From the NCBI RefSeq assembly GCF_031451695.1, contig NZ_JARWAM010000006.1, forward strand, positions 124,001 through 188,000: a DNA stretch of 64,000 nucleotides, given 5' to 3'. The stretch is from Franzmannia qiaohouensis. Lineage in GTDB: Bacteria > Pseudomonadota > Gammaproteobacteria > Pseudomonadales > Halomonadaceae. How positions within the stretch are numbered: position 1 is the stretch's first letter; every line of letters starts with the position of its first letter. Below the pieces are notes generated by a model. It made no database searches. It had not been told where the DNA came from and was given only the letters and a program-made list of their open reading frames with translations. Position numbers and translations under genes: made by a program. Shown piece after piece: positions 38,202-46,488 of this stretch.

Positions 38202-38585
38202 TTAGGGGTAGACCACAAAGGCCAATTTATTGCCGTCGCCATCACGCACATAGGCCGCATAGAACCCTTCGGCGTACTGCGGCCGGTAGCCTGGCGCGCC
38301 TTCGTCACTGCCGCCATTGCTGATGGCTATCTCATACAACTTGTCGACCTGTTCCGGTGTGGTGAACTGGAAAGCCGTCATAGTGCCGTTTCCCACACTG
38401 GCTGCCTGGCTATCGAAGGGATAGCCGACAAAGAACCTGGGGAAGTCGAGGTCGCTTTCTCTTCCATAGGAAACGCAGGAATCATCTTTCCAGCAGATAT
38501 CCCAGCCCATTTCAGCAAAAAGCGGATCATAGAATGTCAGTGCTTTTTCAAGATTCTTGGTACCCACCATCGTGTAGGCAATCAT
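38202..38585 (-). CDS. VOC family (glyoxalase/dioxygenase superfamily) protein
   Basis: A 127-residue single-domain VOC protein: MIAYTMVGTKNLEKALTFYDPLFAEMGWD opens the first beta-alpha-beta-beta-beta unit, and GFYAAYVRDGDGNKLAFVVY closes the second. Proteins of this length act as dimers in lyases, resistance proteins or dioxygenases; substrate unknown. The start at 38585 has a near-perfect AAGGAGGTG. Lies 26 bases downstream of the MFS gene on the same strand and may be co-transcribed with it. Confidence 0.85.
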   Translation of the reverse strand: MIAYTMVGTKNLEKALTFYDPLFAEMGWDICWKDDSCVSYGRESDLDFPRFFVGYPFDSQAASVGNGTMTAFQFTTPEQVDKLYEIAISNGGSDEGAPGYRPQYAEGFYAAYVRDGDGNKLAFVVYP

Positions 38586-38611
38586 GCTGTTACACCTCCT
38601 TTCCAACGTCA

Positions 38612-39781
38612 TCATGTCTCCGAGCGACAGCGTAGCGCAGCCTGTTTTCTGCGCCACTGCCCCAGCGCCCAACCCAGTGCCGGCAGCACCAACATCGCCG
38701 AGGCCCAGGCGCAGGCGGCAAAGCCATAGTGTGTGAAGATCGGCCGGTAGAGCAGCGCGCCGGCAAACACACACAGGTAGGTGATAGCGCTGTATAGCCC
38801 CATGATGGCCCCGCGCTGCACCGGGTCGAGTTCGGCAAGCTGGCGCATGAGCAGGTTCAAGCCCAGGTGATTGCCCACCCCCCAGGCAAGACAGAGCGCC
38901 AGTAGTACCAGCGGAAGCTCAGCGGCCGCCATCAGCCCCAGGTAGACAAGCATCAGACCGGCGAAGGACACACAGGCGGCAGCGCTGGCGCCATGACGAT
39001 CAACCAACCGGCCCAGCGGTGCCGCGACGCCGAAGCCCAGGCCATAAACGGCAATGGCCAGCCCCGCGAAGGACGCAGGCAATTGCAGAACCTCGCCCAG
39101 GTGCGGGCCGAGATAGGTGTACAGGCCGTAGAACGCCGTCATATAGGCAGCGACATTCAGCAGCACCGAGCGAATGCCGGGAATTCGCAAGGCCTTGAGG
39201 GAGGAGCTCCGGGTTTCACCACCTGCACTGATTCCCCAGTGGCGGCAGCGCGATATTCCCAGTGCCAATACCACGGCAACCAGGGCCAGTACGGTAAAGA
39301 CGGCGCGCCAGTGCAGCAGGTCGGCCAACAGCGCCGCAAGACCGACCCCGACCACCAGGCTCAGCGTCCATCCCGTCAGCACGAAACTCAGGGTCTGGCT
39401 CTCGCGCCCCTTCGCCGCCACCTGAGCGGTGAGGGTATAGATCGAAGGCAACGCCACGCCCGCCGCCAGCCCAGCAAGCCCCTGGGCTGCGATCAATGTC
39501 CAGAGCGCCGGCGAGACTGCGCCTAGCCCCAACGACACCGACAGCACCAGCAAGGCTCGCATCAGCGCCCGCTCGGCCCCGATGCGATCGGCCAACGCAG
39601 CCAGCAGCAGTGCACTGCCCGCCGTGGCCAGGCCATAGACCGCTGCAGCCGTCATCACATCAGCGGCGCTGCGCCCGGGGAAGGATGCCGCTACCGCGGC
39701 GGCGATGGGACTCAGCGTCAGCGAATTGGCACCGATCACGGCAATGGCTGCAGTTAATAGAACCAGATGACGACTGATCAC
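38612..39781 (-). CDS. MFS transporter (12-helix)
   Basis: A 389-residue MFS protein with about 12 helices; the loop motif ALADRIGAERALMRALLVL follows helix 2 and GRLVDRHGASAAACVSF is its counterpart in the second half. I use a GTG start at 39781 preceded by GGAG at six-base spacing; the frame is open to 39886, but that would run into the divergent regulator. Divergent from an Lrp/AsnC-type regulator (67-base spacer), probable substrate an amino acid derivative or drug, unproven. Confidence 0.85.
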   Translation of the reverse strand: MISRHLVLLTAAIAVIGANSLTLSPIAAAVAASFPGRSAADVMTAAAVYGLATAGSALLLAALADRIGAERALMRALLVLSVSLGLGAVSPALWTLIAAQGLAGLAAGVALPSIYTLTAQVAAKGRESQTLSFVLTGWTLSLVVGVGLAALLADLLHWRAVFTVLALVAVVLALGISRCRHWGISAGGETRSSSLKALRIPGIRSVLLNVAAYMTAFYGLYTYLGPHLGEVLQLPASFAGLAIAVYGLGFGVAAPLGRLVDRHGASAAACVSFAGLMLVYLGLMAAAELPLVLLALCLAWGVGNHLGLNLLMRQLAELDPVQRGAIMGLYSAITYLCVFAGALLYRPIFTHYGFAACAWASAMLVLPALGWALGQWRRKQAALRCRSET

Positions 39782-39848
39782 GGTTCGCTCCAGATACAAT
39801 TCGACATTACTATTGAAGAAAGGAATCCCATTCGGAGCAATCGCGAAA

Positions 39849-40400
39849 ATGCCGAACTCAGAAAAAACAGAAGCTATTCGGGACAAGGGCCAGGCGGCAC
39901 GTCCCCTGGACGGCTTCGACCGAACAATATTAGGCGAACTGGCCGTGGATGCCGGGCTCAGCTATGCCGAGCTGGGCAGCCGCGCCGGGCTCTCGGCCCC
40001 TGCCGTGCATGAACGAGTCAAACGGCTGCGTGCTTCGGGGCGCATCCGCGGCACCGTAGCGGTGCTGGATGGCCCCTCCACCGGCAAGCCCTTTCTTGCC
40101 TTCGTACACGTCGACGCCACCGGCTGGGGCAAGACCAAGGAACTGCTCGCACTCTCGGAGCTGCCCGAAGTCGAGGAGATTCACTCCGTGGCCGGCGATG
40201 CCTGCATGCTGCTCAAGGTGCGCTGCGCCAGCAGCCGTGCACTGGAAGGTCTGCTCGCCCGGCTCTATGCCCTGCCGAGTGTTAAAGCCACGCGTAGCTA
40301 TGTAGTGCTGTCGACCTTCCTCGAGCGCACCCCACAAGCGGGAATCACCGAAGCGCTGGAGGAGGATTTTCCCGAACCGCCCTTACCGGCTTCTCGCTGA
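39849..40400 (+). CDS. Lrp/AsnC family regulator
   Basis: A 183-residue regulator: LDGFDRTILGELAVDAGLSYAELGSRAGLSAPAVHERVKRL is the helix-turn-helix at about residues 21-62, then a RAM domain with EIHSVAGDACMLLKVRC. Divergent from the MFS transporter gene, likely its controller. The 3' 103 bases overlap the ada gene on the other strand. An in-frame TTG start at 39813 is possible but ATG at 39849 is preferred. Confidence 0.87.
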   Translation: MPNSEKTEAIRDKGQAARPLDGFDRTILGELAVDAGLSYAELGSRAGLSAPAVHERVKRLRASGRIRGTVAVLDGPSTGKPFLAFVHVDATGWGKTKELLALSELPEVEEIHSVAGDACMLLKVRCASSRALEGLLARLYALPSVKATRSYVVLSTFLERTPQAGITEALEEDFPEPPLPASR

Positions 40401-41467
40401 CGTTCACGCTCGATCAGCGCCCGCTTTCTCTCGACGCCCCAGCGGTAGCCCGAGAGCGCCCCGTCGCTACGCACCACCCGGTGGCAGGGAATGGCCAGCG
40501 CAATGGTATTGGAGGCACAGGCCCTGGCCACGGCGCGCACCGATTGGGGCGAGCCGATTCGCTCCGCCAGCTCCTTATAGCTAATGGTGTTCCCTACGGG
40601 AATCTCGGTCAGCGCTTGCCAGACCCGCTGTTGGAACGCAGTGCCACGGATATCCAGCGGCAGCGCCAGCCCGAGGCCAGGCGCCTCGACGAAGCCCACC
40701 ACCCGGGCCACCCAAGCATCGAACGCCTCTCCCCCCGGGACCAGGTTGGCACTCGAGAAACGATCCTGGAATTCCTGTAGCAGTGCCTCAGGATCGTTTC
40801 CCAGAGAGATAGCGCAGATGCCCTTGTCGCTCGCGGCGACCAGGATGCTGCCCAAGGAACACTCGCCAAGGGCAAAACGAATCTCCATGCCCTCTCCTCC
40901 CGAACGGTAGCGCTGCGGCGTCATGCCGAGCATCTTGTTGGAGCCGGAATAGAAGCGCCCGCTGGAATTGAAGCCTGCGTCATAGATCGCTTCGGTGACC
41001 GTTTCCCGCCCCGCCAGTGCCTGGCGAGCACGTTCCGCCCGGCAAGCGACCGCATACGCCTTGGGCGTCAGCCCCGTGGCCGACTTGAAGACGCGATGGA
41101 AGTGAAAGCGGCTCAGCCCGGCGGCTTGTGCCATTTCGTCGAGCGAGGGCAGGTCCTCCGATGTTTCGATAAGGCGGCAGGCTCTCGCGACGCTCTGGGC
41201 GTGTCGCTGGATCAACGACGCCTGCTCGGGGCGACAGCGCTGGCACGGACGGTAGCCGGCCCGCTCGGCTGCGGCCGCATCGGCATGGAACTCGGCGTTC
41301 TCGCGGCGCGGCCGGCGCGATGGACAAGTGGGACGGCAATAGATCCCGGTGGTACGCACGGCATAGACGAAGGCGCCGTCCGCCGCGGCATCGCGCGCCA
41401 GTACCGCGGCCCATTTCGCTTCATCGGAATCGAAGATGGCAAGTGGCTCGGTGGTTATCTCCTTCAT
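40298..41467 (-). CDS. ada: Ada: methylphosphotriester-activated regulator fused to O6-methylguanine-DNA methyltransferase
   Basis: A 389-residue three-part protein. Zinc-binding N-terminal domain: Cys 44, 48, 75 and 78, with GIYCRPTCPSRRPRRENAEFH; the first cysteine accepts methyl groups from phosphotriesters. AraC-type DNA-binding domain at about 90-190 (FHFHRVFKSATGLTPKAY). O6-methylguanine methyltransferase domain at about 195-355 with active-site Cys 328 in IPCHRVVRSDGALSGYRWG. The last 35 residues are a Ser/Gly/Lys-rich tail beyond the usual end, encoded largely within the overlap with the convergent Lrp-type gene. The start at 41467 matches the family; upstream open frame is ignored. 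Confidence 0.93.
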   Translation of the reverse strand: MKEITTEPLAIFDSDEAKWAAVLARDAAADGAFVYAVRTTGIYCRPTCPSRRPRRENAEFHADAAAAERAGYRPCQRCRPEQASLIQRHAQSVARACRLIETSEDLPSLDEMAQAAGLSRFHFHRVFKSATGLTPKAYAVACRAERARQALAGRETVTEAIYDAGFNSSGRFYSGSNKMLGMTPQRYRSGGEGMEIRFALGECSLGSILVAASDKGICAISLGNDPEALLQEFQDRFSSANLVPGGEAFDAWVARVVGFVEAPGLGLALPLDIRGTAFQQRVWQALTEIPVGNTISYKELAERIGSPQSVRAVARACASNTIALAIPCHRVVRSDGALSGYRWGVERKRALIERERQREAGKGGSGKSSSSASVIPACGVRSRKVDSTT

Positions 41468-41658
41468 GGCGGGCCTCCACTGTGAATTCGGCGTTTTCCG
41501 TATGTTCAGGATGAGCCCTGGACCCGCCTGGCACACTCCGTCCCTTGCTTTCAAAGTGAACCCATCTCCTTCACAGCATTTCGCAACATTTGCAGCATAG
41601 CACCGTCGGACTCGGCAACTGATGGCTTCCTCTTCAGCCGCAGCATCTACTTCATGTG

Positions 41659-41692
41659 GTTCGCGAATCGGAGTTACGATGAGATCGCGAAC
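41659..41692. repeat. Inverted repeat upstream of the ABM gene
   Basis: GTTCGCGA and TCGCGAAC separated by 18 bases, in the 255-base region between ada and the ABM-domain gene. Could be a regulatory site for either gene; nothing else is recognised in this spacer. Confidence 0.35.
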
Positions 41693-41722
41693 TGACGTAC
41701 ACAACGACAACACAGGGTTCCC

Positions 41723-42073
41723 ATGATCGCCGTTATCTTCGAAGTCATTCCCAAGTCCGACCGCCGCGACCAATACCTCGACATCGCCGCCAGCCTGCGC
41801 CCGCTACTCGATGAGATCGATGGTTTCATCTCCATAGAGCGCTTTGAGAGCCTCACCCAGCCGGGCAAGATCCTCTCGCTCTCCTTCTGGCGCGATGAGG
41901 AGGCCATCGCCCAATGGCGCCAGCTCGAACGCCACCGCAGCGCCCAGGCTCAGGGTCGTGAAGTAGTATTCGACGACTATCGCCTGCGCGTGGCCGGGGT
42001 ATTGCGCGATTACGGCATGCATGAACGCGAACAGGCGCCGGCCGACAGCCGCGAGCGCCACGAACATCCTTGA
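41723..42073 (+). CDS. Antibiotic biosynthesis monooxygenase (ABM) domain protein
   Basis: A 116-residue dimeric alpha+beta barrel protein: MIAVIFEVIPKSDRRDQYLDIAASLRPLLDEIDGFISIERF, then SLSFWRDEEAIAQWR. Small ABM proteins include quinol monooxygenases and many of unknown role. Monocistronic. No cofactor motif is expected or seen. Confidence 0.85.
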   Translation: MIAVIFEVIPKSDRRDQYLDIAASLRPLLDEIDGFISIERFESLTQPGKILSLSFWRDEEAIAQWRQLERHRSAQAQGREVVFDDYRLRVAGVLRDYGMHEREQAPADSRERHEHP

Positions 42074-42175
42074 GCTCCGGCTCAATAGCGCCCAGTAGCT
42101 TGTACCTAGCGGGTCGCTTCAATCACCTGATTGATATAGCCTCATTGTCGATTCCAATCCGCTTGGTACCTCCCC

Positions 42176-42751
42176 ATGCTCAGCCTGCGCCATCTCACTT
42201 TTGCCCTGCTAATCAGCGTGTTGGGCGTGATGCCCGCTAGCACTCAGGCTAACGAGGCAACCTGGCAGGCGCTGCAGGAGGGCGGCCTGGTGATTCTGAT
42301 GCGCCATTCGCTGGCGCCGGGTGTCGGTGATCCTCCTGGGTTCGAGCGTGGCCGCTGTGACACGCAGCGCAACCTTTCCGCCAACGGGCGTGCCCAGGCC
42401 GAGGCGGCTGGCCGGGCGTTACGCCAGCGAGAGATCCCCATTGCGGCGGTGTTCTCGTCGCAGTGGTGCCGGGCCTTGGATACTGCCGAGCTAATGGATG
42501 TCGGTGAGGTCGCAGCGGCGCCGTGGCTTGACTCCTTTTTCCGTGAACGTAGCGAACAAGCAGAGCGCACCGAGAGCGCCCGCGAGCGCATTCTAAGCTG
42601 GCAAGGCCCCGGGAACCTGCTGCTGATAGCACATCAGGTGAACATCTCGGCGCTGGTTGGCGGCGGTGTGGGATCTGGCGAAATGATCGTAGTGCGCCCA
42701 GATGGCGACGATATGCAGCGGGTGGGACGGCTAAGCATTCGCGCTGATTAA
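42176..42751 (+). CDS. Exported histidine phosphatase family protein
   Basis: A 191-residue protein with a signal peptide (cleavage near STQA|NE at residue 26) and the phosphohistidine-forming motif as LMRHSLAPG near residue 41; the usual RHG is RHS here. The second catalytic histidine is in LLIAHQVNISAL near residue 155. Likely periplasmic. Substrate unknown. Confidence 0.87.
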   Translation: MLSLRHLTFALLISVLGVMPASTQANEATWQALQEGGLVILMRHSLAPGVGDPPGFERGRCDTQRNLSANGRAQAEAAGRALRQREIPIAAVFSSQWCRALDTAELMDVGEVAAAPWLDSFFRERSEQAERTESARERILSWQGPGNLLLIAHQVNISALVGGGVGSGEMIVVRPDGDDMQRVGRLSIRAD

Positions 42752-42853
42752 GCAAGTGCCAACGATTTCCTGTAATGAAGTAGGTGTCGAAATTCGCCAG
42801 GCTGGATCGACCCAAGGAGGTAACACCCACAACTACCTGCCTGGAGGCCCATC

Positions 42854-43291
42854 ATGCAGCTTTCCACCTACCTGATCTTCGACGGCAACTGCCGCGAAGC
42901 CTTCGAGTTCTACCAGCGCTGCTTCGACGCCAAGCTCGAGGCCGTATCCACCTACGCGGAGATGCCCGCCAGCGAGGGCATGGACGTTCCCGTGGAAGCC
43001 AGCAACCTGGTCATGCACGCCCGACTGCGCATCGGTGACCAGCTGTTGATGGCCTCGGATAATGCCCCCTTCTGCCCGGCGCCCTACGAAGGTATCAAGG
43101 GCGCGAGCATTGCGATTGGCGTCGACTCGGTAGAGGCGGCCGAACGGCTCTTCAACGCGCTGGCCGACAACGGCACCGTGCAGATGCCGCTCGAGGAGAC
43201 CTTCTGGGCACATCGCTTCGGCATGCTAACGGACCGATTCGGTGTCGCCTGGATGATCAACTACGACAAGGAGGAGCAGGCCGCCGCCTAG
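42854..43291 (+). CDS. PhnB-like VOC family protein
   Basis: A 145-residue protein of the PhnB/DUF3332-type glyoxalase fold: MQLSTYLIFDGNCREAFEFYQRCF at the start, HARLRIGDQLLMASDN in the middle and FWAHRFGMLTDRFGVAWMINYDK at the end. Function of this group is not known. Monocistronic between the histidine phosphatase and the convergent LysR gene. Confidence 0.88.
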   Translation: MQLSTYLIFDGNCREAFEFYQRCFDAKLEAVSTYAEMPASEGMDVPVEASNLVMHARLRIGDQLLMASDNAPFCPAPYEGIKGASIAIGVDSVEAAERLFNALADNGTVQMPLEETFWAHRFGMLTDRFGVAWMINYDKEEQAAA

Positions 43292-43341
43292 CGCAGTACC
43301 ACTTTCCCCCTGAGCCGCTCGGAGAGCAGGCACAGCTGACG

Positions 43342-44262
43342 TTATGAATGGCGCTCGACCCATGAGCGGCAAGCCCTCTCTCTGGCCTGGGGGTCCAGTA
43401 ATCCAACGATCCACTCGCGCACGGCAGCGATGGCCGGCTCCTCGAGCCGCTCCGGGGGATAGACGAGATGAAAGGGCGAGACCGTGATCTCGGGGCCGAA
43501 TGGCTGCACCAGACGTCCACTCCGCAGCTCCTCCGCGATCAGGTGCCGGCTCATCAGGGCTATGCCTTGGCCATCTAGCGCGGCGGAAATGCCGTGGGTT
43601 TCGTCGGAGAACATCAGCCCGGCGCTGACGTCGAGCCCCGGGACCTGGACCTGGCGCTGCCAGGCCGCCCAGTCCAATGGCGCGGGGGAAGAGAAGTGAA
43701 GCAGCGTATGGCGCACCAGTTCGGAGGGCTCGCGCAGATTCAGCGCCGGGCTGCAGGCGGGGATAAAGACATTGTCGAACAGCTTCTCTGCCGCCAGCCC
43801 AGGCCAGTGGCCCTCACCATAGCGGATCGCCATATCGGCGACGATGCCGTCCAGATCGACCGCTTGATGGGAAACCTGAATGCTCAGGTCAATCTGCGGG
43901 TGGGCGTCGCGCAGCAGGCACACCCAAGGCAGTAACCAGCGCGCGGCCACGGCCGGCGTGGTCGAGAGCGTTACCGCCTGGCGCGCCGGCGGCCGGCGCA
44001 GCTTGGTCACCGTTTCGGCGATGGCGTCGAAGGAGTCGCTCAGCACCCCAAGCAGCGCCTGGCCCTGGGCCGTCAGTATCAACTGCCGCGGCCTACGCAC
44101 GAACAATGCCACCCCTAGATTCTCCTCGAGCTGGCGGATCTGATGGCTGATCGCCGTCGGCGTCACCGAAAGCTCCTCGGCCGCTCGCTTGGCGCTGAGA
44201 TGTCGCGCCGCCGCCTCGAAGGCGCGCAGGGCAGAGAGCGGAGGGAGTCGTCGCGGCATCAT
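43342..44262 (-). CDS. GcvA-like LysR regulator (copy 2 of LysR/azoreductase module)
   Basis: A 306-residue LysR protein with helix-turn-helix LSALRAFEAAARHLSAKRAA then LSVTPTAISHQIRQLEENLG at residues 8-55, and an effector domain with AIRYGEGHWPG. Similar along its length to the protein at 26096-27001 and in the same divergent arrangement with an azoreductase. Confidence 0.92.
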   Translation of the reverse strand: MMPRRLPPLSALRAFEAAARHLSAKRAAEELSVTPTAISHQIRQLEENLGVALFVRRPRQLILTAQGQALLGVLSDSFDAIAETVTKLRRPPARQAVTLSTTPAVAARWLLPWVCLLRDAHPQIDLSIQVSHQAVDLDGIVADMAIRYGEGHWPGLAAEKLFDNVFIPACSPALNLREPSELVRHTLLHFSSPAPLDWAAWQRQVQVPGLDVSAGLMFSDETHGISAALDGQGIALMSRHLIAEELRSGRLVQPFGPEITVSPFHLVYPPERLEEPAIAAVREWIVGLLDPQARERACRSWVERHS

Positions 44263-44290
44263 GGCTGAATTTTATTTTCCGTTATCGAAA

Positions 44291-44308
44291 AAGAATCGTC
44301 GTTTGTCG
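44291..44308. promoter_or_regulatory. Candidate LysR binding motif, copy 2
   Basis: AAGAATCGTCGTTTGTCG, nearly identical to the motif at 27054-27072, in the equivalent position of the second divergent LysR/azoreductase promoter. Outside this block and a shared ATGGCAT further along, the two spacers look unrelated. Confidence 0.5.
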
Positions 44309-44400
44309 ACTCATAAAGCTTCTGGCCTGATGGCATTAGCCGTCAAGAGACGGCTGAAAGAAATTCACCTGGGAAATGCTATCAGATAAAGGAGCCACCC

Positions 44401-45120
44401 ATGACACGCTTACTTCACCTCGATGCCAGTCCACGTCCCGGTCGCGCCGGTAGCCATGATCACGGCTCACACACTCGACGCCTGACCCACCACTTCGTTT
44501 CGCGCTGGCGTGCCCTGGAGCCAGACGCCGAGATCGTCTATCGCGATATCGGCGCTACCCCACCCCAGTTGACCAGCGTCGAATGGATCGAAGCCGAATT
44601 CACGCCCGCCGAACAAAAAACGGAATCGATGCGAGCAGTGCTTGCCGAGAGCAATGCCCTGGTCGATGAGGTCGTAGGGGCCGACATCCTGGTACTCGGC
44701 GTGCCGATGTATAACTTCGGACCAACGGCTGCGTTCAAGGCCTGGATCGATAATATCGTTCGCATTGGCCGCACGGTCGACTTTGACCTTCAATACGGTG
44801 CACATCCCTACGTTCCGCTGGAGCATTATGTGCCGCTGTTGGCCGACCGCCCCCGCCACGCAGTGCTGCTCTCCTCACGCGGCGGCTTCGGCTTCGATCA
44901 ACAGGGCCCTCTGGCCGCCTTCAATCATATGGAACCGAGCGCGCGCACCGCCCTGCAGTTCATCGGCATCGGCGGCTTCCACGACATCGCCATCGAGCAC
45001 CAGGAAGTAGGTGGCGAGGCACTGGCGACCTCGACCGAAAGCGCCCTGGCGCGTGTCGACAGGCTAGTCGAGCACCTGCATGCCGAAATGACCACAACAG
45101 GTGTGCCGCAGACGGCCTGA
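44401..45120 (+). CDS. FMN-dependent NADH-azoreductase/quinone reductase family (copy 2)
   Basis: A 239-residue flavodoxin-fold protein paralogous to 27145-27840: TRLLHLDASPRPGRAGSHDHGSHTR at the start, VPMYNFGPTAAFKAWIDNIVRIGRTV at about residues 102-127 and VLLSSRGGFGFD near 157. Substrate unknown. A long imperfect hairpin (GAGGAGGC / GCCTCCTC, 45133-45174) follows the stop and may end the transcript. Confidence 0.88.
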   Translation: MTRLLHLDASPRPGRAGSHDHGSHTRRLTHHFVSRWRALEPDAEIVYRDIGATPPQLTSVEWIEAEFTPAEQKTESMRAVLAESNALVDEVVGADILVLGVPMYNFGPTAAFKAWIDNIVRIGRTVDFDLQYGAHPYVPLEHYVPLLADRPRHAVLLSSRGGFGFDQQGPLAAFNHMEPSARTALQFIGIGGFHDIAIEHQEVGGEALATSTESALARVDRLVEHLHAEMTTTGVPQTA

Positions 45121-45247
45121 TGACGGCCCTTCGAGGAGGCTGAACACCGGGGCGCATGACGTCCCGGCCTCCTCACTGTAGCCTCGACAGGTAACGCTTG
45201 GTCGAAAGCGCACTGAGCGCTCCCAATGAATACGCCTCAGGAACACC

Positions 45248-45694
45248 ATGCTCATAAAACCCGTACCCAATACCGAAGCACCTCTCGATCTCCTGCTGGA
45301 AGCAGACCCGTCGGCAGACAACATTAGACGCTACCTCAATCGCTCAACCTGCTGTATCGCGACAGTAGGCGAGGAAACCGTCGGCACCTATGTCATCCAG
45401 CCCACTGGCGACGGCGTTTATGAGCTGATGAACATCGCCGTCGCCCCGGCGCATCGAGGAAAAGGTATTGGCACGAAGCTGCTGGAGCACGCCGTAAACA
45501 TGGCCCGTGAGCTGGGCGTGCGTCGCCTGGAGCTGGGCACCGGCACCTTCGGCTACCAGCTCACCTTCTATCAGCGCGCGGGATTTCGGGTCGTCGCCGT
45601 GGAGAGGGATCATTTCCTTACCTACTACGACGAACCAATCTTTGAGAACGGCATTCAGCACAAGGACAGGCTGCGGCTGGCCCTCGAGTATTGA
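45248..45694 (+). CDS. GNAT family N-acetyltransferase
   Basis: A 148-residue GNAT protein. The acetyl-CoA-binding motif A is MNIAVAPAHRGKGIGTKLLEHAV at about residues 61-83, and motif B FYQRAGFRVVAVERDHF follows. Acceptor substrate unknown. Single gene between azoreductase copy 2 and the convergent metallophosphoesterase. Confidence 0.9.
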   Translation: MLIKPVPNTEAPLDLLLEADPSADNIRRYLNRSTCCIATVGEETVGTYVIQPTGDGVYELMNIAVAPAHRGKGIGTKLLEHAVNMARELGVRRLELGTGTFGYQLTFYQRAGFRVVAVERDHFLTYYDEPIFENGIQHKDRLRLALEY

Positions 45695-45712
45695 GCCTGG
45701 AAGCTGCCTGCA

Positions 45713-46483
45713 TCAGCGATCGATGGAAATATCCACATAGTTCACAATTACCCTTTCATCGTCGAACAGCAAAACTCCATATCCAGGGTCTTCATCACAA
45801 CGTATCAGGCGACTGGCCTGCATATCGAAAGCAAACTGCGTATTGGTACTCTTCAGCGTCGCAAAGGGGTGGCCGCTCCATCGGCCCGATACGTTCCGGT
45901 GTACATGCCCGCAGAAGAGGTGCGTCGGGGCACGTCGTAATTGCAGCAAATCGCTCAGTCCTTCGCTCTCCAACAGCCTGAGCCTGTCGAGTGCGGGCAC
46001 GCCGATTTCCATCGGCGGGTGGTGCAGGAAGATCAACACCGAACGAGCCGACGCCGCCACGAGCTGCTCTGCCAGCCAATCGAGCCGATAGGGGCAGAGT
46101 TCGCCATGGTGCCCCTCGCTTGCCAGGGTATCGAGATAGATCAGGCGCGTCTCACCGATATCGTCGCTTCCCTGAACAAAACCTCCGGCCATGGGAATAT
46201 CGGGAAATGCCCCATGCAGCGCGGCGCGATCATCATGATTCCCCACCAGCAGCCGGTAAGGCATGGGTAGCCGTTCCAACTCCTCGCGTAGCAATCCATA
46301 GGCGCCTGGATTGCTTAGTTGAACGAGATCGCCGGTGAGCACGATCAGCTCCGCATCCGCGTGCTCGCGGCGTATTTCGTCGAGGCAGAGCCTGAATCGC
46401 TGCCAGGCCTCGGTAGGGGGCTGGGACGTTGTCTCGTCGAGCTCGATGAGGTGTGGGTCGGTCAGCCAGAGTACCTTGTGCAT
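45713..46483 (-). CDS. Metallophosphoesterase (calcineurin-like, CpdA-type)
   Basis: A 256-residue binuclear metallophosphoesterase. All metal-ligand motifs are present: TDPHL at residues 8-12, GDL at 51-53, GNHDD at 81-85, FLHHPP near 162 and GHVHR near 200. The family includes cyclic-nucleotide phosphodiesterases and other phosphate ester hydrolases. It starts five bases after the arsH stop, with its Shine-Dalgarno inside the arsH end, so it is the last gene of the MFS-arsH-phosphoesterase unit. A link with arsenic metabolism is inferred from that placement only. Confidence 0.88.
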   Translation of the reverse strand: MHKVLWLTDPHLIELDETTSQPPTEAWQRFRLCLDEIRREHADAELIVLTGDLVQLSNPGAYGLLREELERLPMPYRLLVGNHDDRAALHGAFPDIPMAGGFVQGSDDIGETRLIYLDTLASEGHHGELCPYRLDWLAEQLVAASARSVLIFLHHPPMEIGVPALDRLRLLESEGLSDLLQLRRAPTHLFCGHVHRNVSGRWSGHPFATLKSTNTQFAFDMQASRLIRCDEDPGYGVLLFDDERVIVNYVDISIDR

Positions 46484-46488
46484 CGGCT

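Noticed and set aside
38612..39886. A longer MFS reading starting at 39886
   Set aside because: It would run over the start of the divergent Lrp-type gene; the GTG at 39781 has a well-spaced GGAG.
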